Positions 32,214-43,729 of a DNA stretch of 64,000 nucleotides are shown here, piece by piece. The number at the start of each line of letters is the position of its first letter. The stretch's first letter is position 1. The stretch covers positions 20,295,735 to 20,359,734 of the forward strand of contig OY997589.1 of NCBI GenBank assembly GCA_963921825.1, in the 5' to 3' direction. The notes under the pieces are model-generated. The model was not told where the DNA came from, made no database searches, and was given only the letters and a program-made list of their open reading frames with translations. This DNA is from Erodium maritimum. Lineage: Eukaryota; Streptophyta; Magnoliopsida; Geraniales; Geraniaceae. The position numbers and the translations under genes are program-made.

Positions 32214-35200
32214 CCCGGCCTCGAGACGTGACTAAAGATTTACAGTAAAACAAAAATAATGAAATAAAATAAAGTTTCCAAATGATATAAATCCTTCAAA
32301 ATGTAAAGAGTCATAACTCAACGGTAAAACGCAGTAACCAATATAAATGGTGCACGTCTCTAAACCTAACTAAACCCTCATAGCTCCCAAGCTCCGAGAG
32401 TCCAGCTAATACTGCTCCTGCTCAACACTTGAAACACCACAAAGACAGGAGGGGTGAGCTTACGCTCAGTAGGGAAAATGCATAACTAGGTTACCCGTTT
32501 TGTTCAACAATAAGACTTCTTAAATTCGGTTCAAATCTCAAATGCGAAGAACTTTAACATTTTCAATGAATCAACAATAATCGAAGGAAAAATACGGAAG
32601 TCGATGCGTTTCGTAAATAATCAATAAAGGATAGGGTATTCGATTAATGCCGTGGGACATGAAGTCGCCACCCTCCGATCCACAATGCTCACTGTGTCAT
32701 GTCGGATTTTCCCTCGGTCCAGAGGAGACGCATAACATCACAAAGACGTTTAACGTCGGGGCTACCGGAAACAACCCTTGAGGGTGCATATCGTCGGGAT
32801 TCCCGGAAACGTCTCCAAAGGACCATATGTCATAGGGAACCAAGGTAATACTCCCGCAGGACGCATACGCTTGGGTGAATCAACAAGTAACCAAACCCGC
32901 AAAGTAAACCATCCAAATGCCCAGCAGGGACCAATAATACCCACACCGGACTCCTCAACGGTGTAGGTCCAACTACTAATGCCCCGCAGGGTAAACCATT
33001 CTTTGCACCGGAATCCTCCACGGTGTATATCCAATAACCAATGCCCCGCAGGGTCCATAACCATTATATTACCCTACACCGGAATCCTCAACGATGTAGG
33101 TACCATTCCAAATCACCATTAATCATTCTCCCATCCTACACCGGACTCCTCAACGGTGTAGGTATCATACCGTATTAACAATAATCATTATATCATCCTA
33201 CACCGGACTCCTCAACGGTGTAGGTACCATACGGTCTCAGCAATAATCTCTATACCACCCTACACCGAAATCCTCAACGGTGTAGGTACCATTCCCCGTA
33301 GAATCTATCAAACAATGCCCCGCATGGTCCACAATCAATATCCCGCAGGATCAAAAACAATGCCCCGCAGGGTCCATAACCAATCATATAAATACACACG
33401 TTCATCAATACACACCACACAGATTCATACCCATAATTACACTTACCACTTGCTCTCCACCGGTCAATCGATCACCTGATCGTGCCTCCTTGGCACAACC
33501 AGTCATACTCGATCAATCATTCAATCATTTAAACATTCAAGCAATCGACCAATGATTCAAGCGTTCAAGTTCAACAATCAAACATTCAAGCATGCGTTCG
33601 ATCTAGTTTCGTTACTCTTAATTATCCTAATGACTAGCAACCAAGCATGTGAACCTAACACACAACTAATCCGAGGGCTCGGCACGGCCTCTCTACCAGT
33701 AAATCAAGTCTCAAATATTGAATGCGAGCTATGCTAGTGATTTGCATCCTAATCATGCATTTCTAGACTCGTCCGGTTAATAGTAATTGAAAGACAATTA
33801 TTCTAGTTGTTCGCATCCTATATGCAATTCTAAGACCTTTCCGATTTTATTAACCTAATAGGCACGCTAATATTGAAATACTCGAGTAGTTAGACTTTCC
33901 CTACCTTTTGGTCTTCCTCTAATAATACTCTGCTGAAAGTCGATTAGCCTCTCCTCCGTTCTTCACACGGGTTCCGGAGTGGTCTTCGTCTTCTCGAGCG
34001 AAGTTCAAGCCTGAGTTTTTAACAGTTAAAACTTACACTCAGAATCGACACAGTCTAAATAACGACAAGCTGATCTTTAAACTCAGACGGCCAAAAGCGG
34101 GATTATACGATCGGGTTCGAGCACACGAGTCCCGAGTCCAGAATCCAGTGCACGGTTCCCGAGGCACGGTTCCCGAGGCATAACCTAATCCCGTGTTAAG
34201 GTCCGATTTAACATCCAGATCATTTGATCAGTTTCCAAGTTCGTTCAACCTCCCAATGTTTCTTAAATTTAAACAAAACCCAGTTAGATTTTATCTAAAA
34301 ACCGATTGTTTTCTACTTTGTTCCAAACTCAAGATTCAAATCCACATTTAAAACTCTTTTTTAATTTATAAACTGATTTTCGTTTAAATTCATTTTCTTT
34401 CCCTTCCTTCTATTGCTTTTGATTCCTAACTCACAAAGTCCAGATTTCAAATGATTTCCGTTTTCCCCAAAGCCCAGATCCAAAAACTCACGCCCGGGAA
34501 CAAAAGAAGAGAAGGAACGAGAGAAAAGGCTCGGGTTTGAAACCGGCCGACCAAAACCTCACGGTTTTGCGCTCACCGTGGAAAGAGACGGCGGCGAGGG
34601 GGTGGTTGAAGGCGTCGGTGGTAGTCTGAGACGAAGCTGGAGGCTCGGTGGCTCCGGAATCGAAGCGGGTGTCTCGGTGATGGAAACGAAGGGAAAGGTG
34701 GGGTCGGGGATGAGGGTATTGGCGGTGGTCGTTTGAAAAACGGAGGCGAGAGGGGGACGGCGAGACAGATCTGAGAGAGTGAGGGCTCGGCGAGGTCGTG
34801 GTGGTTGGCGAGCTTGTCAAGACGGGGAGAAGAAGAGGTGGCGGTGGCGTGAGGGAAGGAAGAGACGGCGACGGAGAGTGGTGGTCGGCGTCGGTTCTGC
34901 GAGGATGATGAAGATGTGAGAGAGGTTTGAGAGAAAGTCGATGTAGAGGAGAGAGAGGCGAGGGCTGCGCGATCTGAAGAGGAAAAAAAATTAGGGTTTT
35001 CTAACCCAACACTTTCTTTTATACTCGAGGAGTTTGAGCAGGCTTGGGCCTTAGTTGAGAAATGGTCCGCTCGGCCCCAAACGAGAGGATGAGTGGGTCG
35101 GCCTGCTCGGCCCGAAACTGACCCGCTCTCTCTCTTTTCTTTTCTTTTTATTTCCTTTTTTTATTTTCTTTCTTCTCCTTTTTTTTGAAATTGATCCACA

Positions 35201-35269
35201 AATTTGCTCGTTCCCTCGCTTCGCCGTTAATAATTAATAATACAATTATTAATTTTCCCGGTCTTTACA
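32190..35269 (-). repeat. 5' LTR of the second gag-only element
   Basis: 3.08-kb LTR with plus-strand ends tgtcacgcccc and gtctttaca. The first 500 bp align readily with the LTRs at 3145 and 11453 and the remainder only in patches. It has a single copy of the unit that is doubled in the first element and instead carries a minisatellite at 32940-33310. 35270 begins an unrelated copia-type fragment. Confidence 0.85.
32940..33310. repeat. Minisatellite in the LTR (six units, about 62-71 bp)
   Basis: The core caccggactcctcaacggtg recurs at about 32943, 33006, 33069, 33140, 33202 and 33264, each unit with inverted halves (cacc.../...ggtg) that could fold. Interspersed phrases such as aatgccccgcagggtcc form a second repeat. 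Absent from the related LTRs. Confidence 0.8.
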
Positions 35270-35397
35270 AAAAGAGAATAGTAAAAGAAGTAATATTTAT
35301 ATAAGCTCGTTTTTGTTGAAAGCAATTGAGGAGGTGTACCTGTTGCATTCATTTAGAGCAAGAAGGAGAGGCATCAAGTGGTGTGCTTGGTGGTACC

Positions 35398-35680
35398 GTC
35401 AACACTTCATCGACAAAAGTACCGGCGAGAGGTGGTTGACGATGACATACCTGAGGAGTATGTTGGTAGAGAGAATGTCAAAGAGTGATTCATCAGCACT
35501 TCATCGACAAAAGTAACGGCGAAAGGTGGCTTGGCGATGACATACCTGAGGGGTATGTTGGCGGAGAGGATGCCAAAGAGTGGTCCGTCAGCACTTCATC
35601 GACAAAAGTAACGGCGAGAGGTGGCTTGACGATGACATACCTGCGGGGTATGGGTTGTGAGAGTATCGTCGAAAAGAATA
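35398..35680 (+). repeat. Three coding-like tandem repeats of about 95 bp
   Basis: Units start at 35398, 35492 and 35587 with the shared core cacttcatcgacaaaagta, followed by cggcgagaggtgg and gatgacatacctg. A unit of 94-95 bases is not a multiple of three, so successive units fall in different frames and this is not a stable protein repeat. Confidence 0.75.
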
Positions 35681-35873
35681 CGACGAAGGAATCTTGGAAG
35701 CGCTAAAAGGAAATGCGTACCAAAGAGAATCGAGTAAAGAAAGCAATTATACTAGTATTGAAACAAAGCAGTCGAAGATCGTTGAGCACAAAGTGAAGAT
35801 GATTATGTTCAACAAAGAGAATGACAAGCTGAAGCGGACTTGAAGATCGCATAAGCAAGATTAAGGGGGTGAT

Positions 35874-36475
35874 TGTTGGGTTTAATCTTGTTTATGTTTA
35901 TTATTAATATTATTAGTTAAATATAATATTGTTAGTATGTTCCTATTAGAATTAGTAGTTTATGATGTTTATTATTAGTGGGTTAGTGGATGATTAAATG
36001 GTGATAATGTGATGTAATGGGTATTAATATAGTGTTAGTGGGGTAAGTTTAATAGGTGCATTTAGTATTTCGTTAGGTGTTACTTGTAATATTTTCCTAT
36101 AAATAAGAGCCAAAAGAACTAAGGATGCATTGCATCAAGTTTACAAAATGTAGTCTCTAAAGTGTTTGTGTGTGTTCTTGTGAAAGCAATACAAGAACAA
36201 GATTGTATCGTTGTGCACTAGTTACACGTTTGGTGTGCACTTCTTGCACAGTTTGATGTGCCCATTATGTGGCACGGTTTGGTGTGCACGTTGTTGCACT
36301 TTTGACGTGCACGTGTTTGCACGTCCTAGGGCGCCCTAATTGCGTTCTAGTAGGGAGTCGGTAATATTATATTATAGATTTGTTAGTTCGGAGTCTATAA
36401 TTTTACTGTTTGCTTGTACGTTTTCATCAGATTGTACGTATATCATTTTAATTGATATATAAAAGTAGTACCTCA
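35874..36475 (+). repeat. Copia-type LTR with TATA box
   Basis: 602 bp from TGTTGGG to CCTCA. A TATA-type sequence ctataaataag lies near 36098, about 225 bp after the LTR start, a normal place for an LTR promoter, and is followed by the AAGGATGCATTGCATC region, the likely start of the transcript. No partner LTR is seen in the window. Confidence 0.6.
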
Positions 36476-36949
36476 CGCTTTTCGTAAAAAAAAAATCATT
36501 AGTTTGCGTGGAAAATGTAATAGAGGCCTTGATGGGAGGTGTAAGAAGAGTCTTGCGGTATCCATTTTGAACATCTGATGTAAATAAAGACCGTACGAGA
36601 AAGTTGGGGAAAGTTCAGTTCATTTCTTGTTCACAGGTTCCTCGGACTGGTCAAACTTATCTTTATCGCTAGGACACGTCACAGACAGACTGCATAAATG
36701 AATGGCTCATACTTTCTAGTCTGTCCGCATGGAAACACATTGCAATAATTAGTACCATAATTCGGCGATATTGACTTTCAATCAAGTCTGCTTCTTATTT
36801 GTTTTTCTTTTTCGACAAATTTGTCTACATACCGAGTAAAAGTAGGAAACCACAAAAATGGAATTAAAAAAAAACTATGTACAGTTTTAGAAGAGTAATG
36901 TGACATAAATGGTATCCATTTTTAGTATTTTGTCTATATTCTTGCTCTT

Positions 36950-38970
36950 TTTTAGGAAAAAGAATAATTGTATTGATATAAAATCAGAGTCAATACAGTA
37001 GTTATAGCCTATAAGAGGATAATGATCCAATAACTTTTAGACAATAGAACTGGTTTGAGTTTGACAGGAAACGTTGTGGTAACCACAATTAACTAAAGTA
37101 GGAAATGAAACCAAAAATAGAACAAAAACAAAATCCAAAAGTTCTAAATTACAAGAACCACTCTAAGTAGTGCCTAAACACTGCTTGGTTCATGCTTTTC
37201 AATGACTCATTTCTTCATAGTGTGAGCAACCGAACTTGAACTTGACAATCTGAATAAGAGGGATGGCTCGAGCTAGGGACCCCTCCCCGAGTAGGTCCCT
37301 GAAGCCCGAGATACCTAACATCCTTCGTGGCGAGGCTGCTTCTCAACCCTCGCCTAATCCTCCAGCGACTCCCCCATTGTATCCCTTTTCTATCACTACG
37401 AGCTTTACAGCTTCCCAGATAGGACAAACCCAATGAGGCCTATCTCTTGAAGATCTAGGAAGACCTATCACTAAAGACCCAAATAGGCATATCTCTGAAG
37501 ACCTGGGGAGGTCTATCTTTGAAAACTGACCAGGGCCTCGAGGGTAAGGCATCACCCCGGAATGGCCCTGAAACCCGAGAACAGGGTTAGGTACAATGTC
37601 TGGCGTTACTAGAGGTTCCTTCACACGAGACAACCCAGTCATAGATAGCGTATCCGAGGTCAATGCTGTAAATTACCTCGATAGTGGTGGAGGTGTTTCC
37701 TTTCTCCAGTTCGTGGCATACGGTTTGTTCACCTTGGCGGACTTGAACTCCAAGATTGACTCATTAAAGCGGGGCGTCCGTGGCCCCTCCTAGCCACAAT
37801 CCCGGACCATATGACCGAGTCTCCCGCAGTTGAAGCATTATGTCGGGAGGCCTTCATATGTCAAGGCGACTCTCACCGAGTCCAAGAACTCCCAAAAGTA
37901 CATGATTATTGTACGCCATAGAGTTCGGTGAATGTCCATCCAAAACCGAACTCTGACCGTACAACCCCATCATAGACCCCATTGATCACACGGAGCATCC
38001 ACGTACTCTCCCAGTGTATCCCCTATGACTTCCCTAGTAGCCCTCGTTCGGGCAGGTGGCGGGATTCCCCGAGCATGAACCCATTGGGTTGGTGATATCA
38101 TCGAGCAGCAGTGGGTGACTGTGAAAGCACCACGGCTCATTGCAACGAAACCAGGCCCCAGCCTCTTGGCATACAAAGTATATCACGAAAGTTCTCGGTT
38201 TAGGTCCTTAACCACCAGACCCATGCCCGAGCGACCCCATGCACGAGTGATGATCGCCATCAGAACCTCTTTACGGGGTGGGTTGGGGGAGGCCAGCCAA
38301 CCCACCATGCCAAATTGGAGGCGCGTTAGCACCTGAGGGTCTGTCGGGATGTAGGACATTACAAATTCCATCTCTTCCTCCTTGGTAAGATATCATGCAA
38401 AGAAGGTAGTCTGGAGATCCCCTATCAATGACGTGGGAGTACTCGGAACCCTAGCATGGGTAGCCACAGATGGGGTCACTGGGTGAGGGGAAACCAGGCA
38501 CCTAGCAATCAGAACCTTCCCCAAGATGAAGTATCTAGAAGCGTGGTCTGTCCCTATTGAGATCTAGGGCAGGGCTTGGCCGAGAAGTTTCACAGGCCGG
38601 CATCTCTTCACCTTTACCGCGGGTATGGTTGGTGGGATGACTCCCGGTGAGAAGACCACCAGGGGTTGATCAGCCAACAAAGGAGGAGAGTGTAGAGGTA
38701 GGAACGGGGGTGACAACGACGGAACTGTGATCGAAGGAGGAGACGAAGGGGTTTTTGATAGGCGCTTCTTTCTCTCCCTTCAGGACAGACGAAACCCGAG
38801 GAGGACTTAAGGGATATGATAAGGGGAGTGGGATAGTGCTTATCACGTGAGGATGGAGACTTGTCGCTGATTGGAGCGGTAGCACGGTAGACGAGAGCGG
38901 CAAAACAGACATGACAATAACAAGGTTAGGGCTAGAGAGACTCTAAAGGAGGCATGCGTTTCGGTGAAAG
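36950..38970 (-). mobile_element. LINE-type element with ORF1 only (DUF4283/CCHC), decayed
   Basis: On the minus strand a start-like Ser/Pro-rich segment (from ATG at 38912) leads to a region resembling DUF4283-like ORF1 of plant LINEs (38183-38371 with LVVKDLNRELSYF) and a zinc knuckle CFNCGRLGHMVRDCG (CX2CX4HX4C, about 37796-37840). It ends in a tail that includes CAATACAATTATTC-like sequence and a short A/T run near 36950. ORF1 would bind the LINE RNA. Several stops and frame changes break it. No endonuclease or RT follows, and only about 2 kb separates the ends. Ends are approximate. Confidence 0.6.
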
Positions 38971-41581
38971 CTACATCACTTCTGAAATTCTTTTTGTCTT
39001 GGCTTGGTTTGATTTTTGATGTATTTTTTCCTATTTAAATAATTAGTCTTTCTTCAGGTGTATCTATGAATTAGAGGTGAAATAAGAAGTTTGAAATTAA
39101 ATAGGGAAAAAATCAGTTTAAGGACTCTAGGAGCCATAGTGATATGGTAAAAGACATAATTTTTTTCATCCAGACTCTGATTTTTTACCTTAAAATATCA
39201 GATATTTAAAAAAAATTGTGAAGGTTTCGTCACTGTCCGAAATGCACATTGATCGTACGACGTGTGGCCGATAGATGCACGCATAAATTTTATAAATTTT
39301 GGCGAATTCTTTTATATCTGAATCCTTTAATGAAGTATAAATATAATTTTAGGGAATGTAAATAGGAAGCACGAATTTAAGGAGGAGAGACACTGATTTA
39401 ATGGCTAGAGTTTGGAGATTTGGAGATTGAGAGAAGTGCATGAGATCAATAATCGAGTTTTTCGTAGTTTTCAACAATAAATGGGTATTGTATCTCTTTT
39501 ATTGTTAATTATGTCGATGGCTATGTTTATCTTTGACTTGTGTTCTTGTTAAGCTAGTAGTTAGGTTCTAGATCGACTGGAGAATTCAGGATACTCTGGT
39601 GATCAAGGCATTTGGTGGTTGCACAGGGAAGATTGGCTTTAGAATTTTTCCTTTCCATCCTTAGAATAGGTTGGATGTCGGTCGATCGAGGTTAGACACA
39701 TGTTCAATCGTGTTTTTATACTTTACTGCGTTGATCCGAATTTAACCGCTGTGATGAGCTCGTTGTGCTAGGCGTGGTTGAGATAGTGGTTCGTGGTTAC
39801 GAATTCGAAGTTATGCTTACAGTGTGGAAAATTCAGATGGTTCATTGTGGAAAACTTTCCGATTCATGGTTGTAGTGGGGGTAATCTCCATTTATTATTG
39901 TCCAGCGTAGAGAAGGTAACCTGTGTTCATGGTGATTACGGTTTAGTTCCTATCTTTGCCTGAGCTTTTGTTTTGGTCCATTGTGTTTACACTAAAAAAA
40001 ATCTATATTCCCTTAGTTGCAATGGGGAGAGGATAGGTTATGTGTCCGAATTTGGGAGGTAGTTGATCCAGAGGTGATAGAGTATTTTCTACACAGATGG
40101 ATGGGGAATATCGATCAAAAACAAAAGTGTCTCATGAGATCGTTGGTTTTAAGGAAGGTGGGATTCGATTCGTGGAACAATTGTTGATTTGGTGGGAAGA
40201 TCCCCGAGACCTCTGCGGGATTCGATTCCTTATTTTGCTCCAATCTCTAGCCTTTTAAGCTGAAAGTTGGAACAGTTGTGGCAGATTTACGAGATGGGAC
40301 TGTTTTCAAGGCTTTGTATCCTACTGCATGTTACCACCCTCAAAATTAAATGTTGATCCCATAGTAGGATTAGGGAGTCTCAAAGAAAGGCTTGGGATTA
40401 TGTCAAGAAAGTGGGACAGAAAGCCTTGACTGTAGATGATGGCATTCTAAACTAGTTCAATAACTTTGCATTGAAATTATTGGTAAGCTTGTTCTAGATC
40501 GGGATGATGACTTAAAGTTAAAGTATGAATATTTTTACGGAGAGGAGGAGTTTGGTCTGTCCCTTGCTCTAGGCATTCCTTCCTAGTTATTTGGAGGAGT
40601 CTATCTCTAAAGACATGTCTTGTATTCTTTGGATTTTTCTTCGTCTAAGTTGTGTTTTGAGTTCTTTTGGGGGGAATAGTCAGGGTTTGGACGGTTTTCC
40701 CAACAGAGAAGTTTCGAGTTTACTAGTACTCTTCTTTGTTTTATGACGAATGGTTGGTCTCTGATTAAGGTGTTTTAGTGTTTTTTTTCTGTATCGATAG
40801 TGGCTTGGGTCTCGTTCTTGATTTTTTTTTTGAAGGTCTACAGAAGGATCCCCCTTTTTGGTTGAATCTCCTTACTTTATATTTTCTCCTTGAAATTCAA
40901 AGGCATGAACAAAACCATCATTTATCAACAAAAAAAATAGTATTTAGGTTAGTGTTTATATAATTTCTCCCTTGCTTTGTCGCCTTTATTATGTGATAAA
41001 TGATCAAATATATTAACCAACAATTGAGGAATGAGGTTATTAGGATGAATAGGGAATTATATAACCCGTGTTTAAATCTAGACTAGAATATAGGTAGGTT
41101 GACACGAGTATAATAGTCGTAGGCATAAAACCCCGAAAGTTAGAGAAATTTATGAATCATAATGTTTTATGTCTTTCTACACCTAGATTAGAAATAATTA
41201 GGCAGTTAGATTATATTAGGGTCCTAATTCGATCAAGAGATGTTTAAGACTAGCTAAAGAGAATTCTAGTTGCCTATAACCTAGTCTTGTTTACAAGTGT
41301 AAACTGAACTCCTGATAAGTTAATAACTAATTTCCATATTATTACCTCGTCAATATATTAGATCGCTTTTATTCTCTGATATCAAAACCACATTTAAGTT
41401 GTGTTTCTTGTTCTCTTTGAATTTTGCATTATTACATATTAAATTCAGTATATATATTTTCCAACAAAAAAACATATAGTATTCTATAATCAGCTTAACT
41501 AACTAATTAAGAATGAAATTCTTTTCTAACTACTGTCTTAGATAGGATAGGTGAGTCTTCAATCTAAAGATGGATAATCTA
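38971..41581. other. Gene-free stretch, possibly another decayed LINE-like copy
   Basis: Only short open stretches are seen. On the plus strand, 40060-40940 reads broken coding-like phrases (for example EYFLHRWMGNIDQKQ and VGTVVADLRDGTVFKALYP) and ends in an A-rich stretch (caacaaaaaaaa, 40926-40937), which would fit the 3' end of a non-LTR element. I could not place it in a family. 39000-40000 and 40960-41580 are AT-rich with nothing I can support. Confidence 0.25.
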
Positions 41582-42941
41582 TTGAGAACCACTATTAACA
41601 TAGGAACCGTGAGAACCAATCTTAGCCACACTTTCCAACACTCATCAAAATGCCACATCATCACCCTCAATCCAACCCATATACACGCCACTTTCATCTT
41701 TCTCTACACAAATAAGGGCATAATTGTAATATCATGATGTCATGTGGATAATTGTCCATTTTTTTTAACCAATTCACTAATTTAATGTTTCCCGATTCGT
41801 TTGAACTCCGATTAACTTCAAATTTGCGCCAATATTTTTCTTTTTTTAATGGCTTTAAATCAAGATCAGTCATGAATATATTTTGAAGCACGCAAATAAA
41901 AATTTAAATCATGGTGATAAAAATAATGTTGAGTGTTGATAAATCTTCACTAATAATAGTTTTATATCAGAGTACCAAACTAGTGCTAAATGTTGATAAA
42001 AACATGTAATAAGGTGATAAGAAACAAATAATGAGGTGATAAAACCATGTTCAATTTTGATAATAAGTGTGATACACTAGAGTTTAACGTTGACAAAAAA
42101 AGAAACTTGTGATGGGGTGATAAAACACACGTAATTCAACGATAAACCTAGTGTTTAGTGTTGATAAACCTGGTGTTCTTAAAAAGCACGTGATGAGATG
42201 ATAAAAATCATGATCAGTTTTGAAGAATGGGGTGATAAAACCAGTGTAGAGTGTTGATAAAACCAGTGTAAAATGTTGATAAAACCAGAGCAAAGTGTTG
42301 ATAAAAATTACCAAGATATAATTCCTTTAAAAACCAGCCCCGATATAATTTTTTTTTCGTGCTTAAAAAAACATGTGATGGGGGTGATAAAACACACGTA
42401 ATTGAATGGTAAACCTAGTGTTTAGTGTTGATAAAACTAGTGTTCATAAAAAGCACGCGATGAAGTGATAAAATCATGATTAGTTTTGGAAAATGAGGTG
42501 ATAAAACCAGTGTAAAGTGTTGATAAAACCAGTGTAAAGTGTTGCTAAAACTAGTGTAAAAGTGTTGATAAATCCATAGCAAAGTGTTGATAAAAGTTAC
42601 CCAGATTTTTTTTATAAAAAACTCAACACCGAAATAAAATTTCTTTTTTCGGGCTTCAAAATATATTCATGACTGATCTTGATTTATAGCCCTTAAAAAA
42701 ACAAAACTAATGCCGCAAGTTCGAATCCAATCGGAGTTCAAACGAAGCGGAAAAAATTAAATTAGTTTATTGATTAAAAAAATTAATATGATAGTTTTAC
42801 TAAAAACCTCTTACCACTTACTAAAAAGCGCTGTTTTTTGCAGTCAACAAGTCAACTACTCAATTGCATCTTATCCATCCATTCTTAAAATTGATGGCTT
42901 AGATTGGTTCTCGCGGTTTCTACGTTAAAACATGGTTTTCA
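41582..42941. mobile_element. Long-inverted-repeat (foldback, Mutator-like) element, copy 1
   Basis: The left arm (41582-41900) and the right arm (about 42650-42941) are inverted relatives: ggaaccgtgagaaccaatcttagcca on the left pairs with the complement of tggcttagattggttctcgcggttt on the right, and further in, gatcagtcatgaatatattttgaagc pairs with its complement in cttcaaaatatattcatgactgatc. Between the arms lies an array of gataaaaccagtgt/aagtgttgataaa repeats. No transposase. Long terminal inverted repeats suggest a Mutator-like non-autonomous element, but no target duplication could be defined. Confidence 0.65.
41930..42600. repeat. gttgataaaaccagtg repeat array
   Basis: About thirty imperfect units of 15-25 bp with the core gataaaa and a spacer such as ccagtgtaaagt. 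The same repeats reappear in copy 2 in both orientations (45770-46210). They lie inside the inverted-repeat element and look like internally amplified sequence. Confidence 0.75.
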
Positions 42942-43729
42942 CCGGATTTCTCCTCTCAATCTCAAATACTATTTAACTATTAATGCGCTTGTCTCACCTA
43001 TTTTGTAAATTAATTGGTCTAAATTCATTGGCATATCAGAGGACCAACTCATTAGAATAAAAAACAAATAGTGTGAAAAAATTCTACCAAAATTAGGAGA
43101 TTAAATGACATATATGAATAAACAAACATTGAATCTTGATTTAGATAAACATATTGTAAGCATCACAAATAAAAATACTAATTCTTCTTATTTTAGTTGT
43201 AAGAAGATTTAGGTTTCCCTAGGGGAAATGAAAAACGAAACTATCATTATAGAGAAAGGAGAAACCCATTGAGAACCACCTCTTAAAATGAGAACCGTGA
43301 GAACCTATTCAAGTCACTTCTCTTTAGTCTTCTGCTCTTCTTCCATTCGATTGTAATTCTCCCTTGGAGTGTTTTGATTGGTTGAATAAAATTTGTTTCT
43401 TTTGTTGATAAAAAAATATTCATGTCATTCATTGGTAAATGGACATATGAGATATAAAATTGACAGATATTGACTTATTGACTTTATAAATAAAACACAG
43501 CACATTCGGACAAGTGTCAAGGTTTCTTTTAGTAAATTTGAAATAATACTTCTTTCTTGACAAAATCATTAATTCGTTCATTCTCGCATCATTTGAACTC
43601 TGATTCACTTCATTCTTAGGACAATATTTTTATTCTTCCAAGTGTTATATATCGAGACCAGTGTTGAATATATTTTAAAACACAGAAAAAAAAATCAAAA
43701 ATCAACTTTCACAAGTTGATAAATCTTCC

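Larger units (their letters stand above)
28214..35269 (-). mobile_element. Second gag-only Ty3-type LTR element, rearranged
   Basis: On the minus strand: LTR 35269-32190, PBS, leader, gag ORF 30838-29405, about 280 bp of post-gag sequence, then at 29125 a 24-bp LTR end with a second PBS and a second copy of the leader to 28214. The second LTR, polypurine tract and the rest of the interior are missing. The layout looks like a remnant of two head-to-tail units that shared an LTR and then suffered a large deletion. It belongs to the same superfamily as the element at 3145-14827 (same LTR end, PBS and gag) but is clearly diverged. Broken as an element; its gag frame looks whole. Confidence 0.8.
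35270..36475 (+). mobile_element. Ty1/copia 3' end: internal remnant, polypurine tract and LTR
   Basis: The plus strand reads a polypurine tract taagggggtga (35862-35872) directly before TGTTGGGTTT, the start of a 602-bp LTR (35874-36475, ending cctca). The internal remnant 35313-35706 has open stretches with a repeated QHFIDKS...GERWL phrase. The left part and the 5' LTR are missing, cut off at the gag-only LTR at 35270. Broken, one LTR remaining. Family inferred from PPT-LTR structure and LTR size. Confidence 0.6.

Noticed and set aside
41930-42600. CRISPR-like array
   Set aside because: Units are irregular in size and spacing, the genome is a plant, and the array lies inside an inverted-repeat element.
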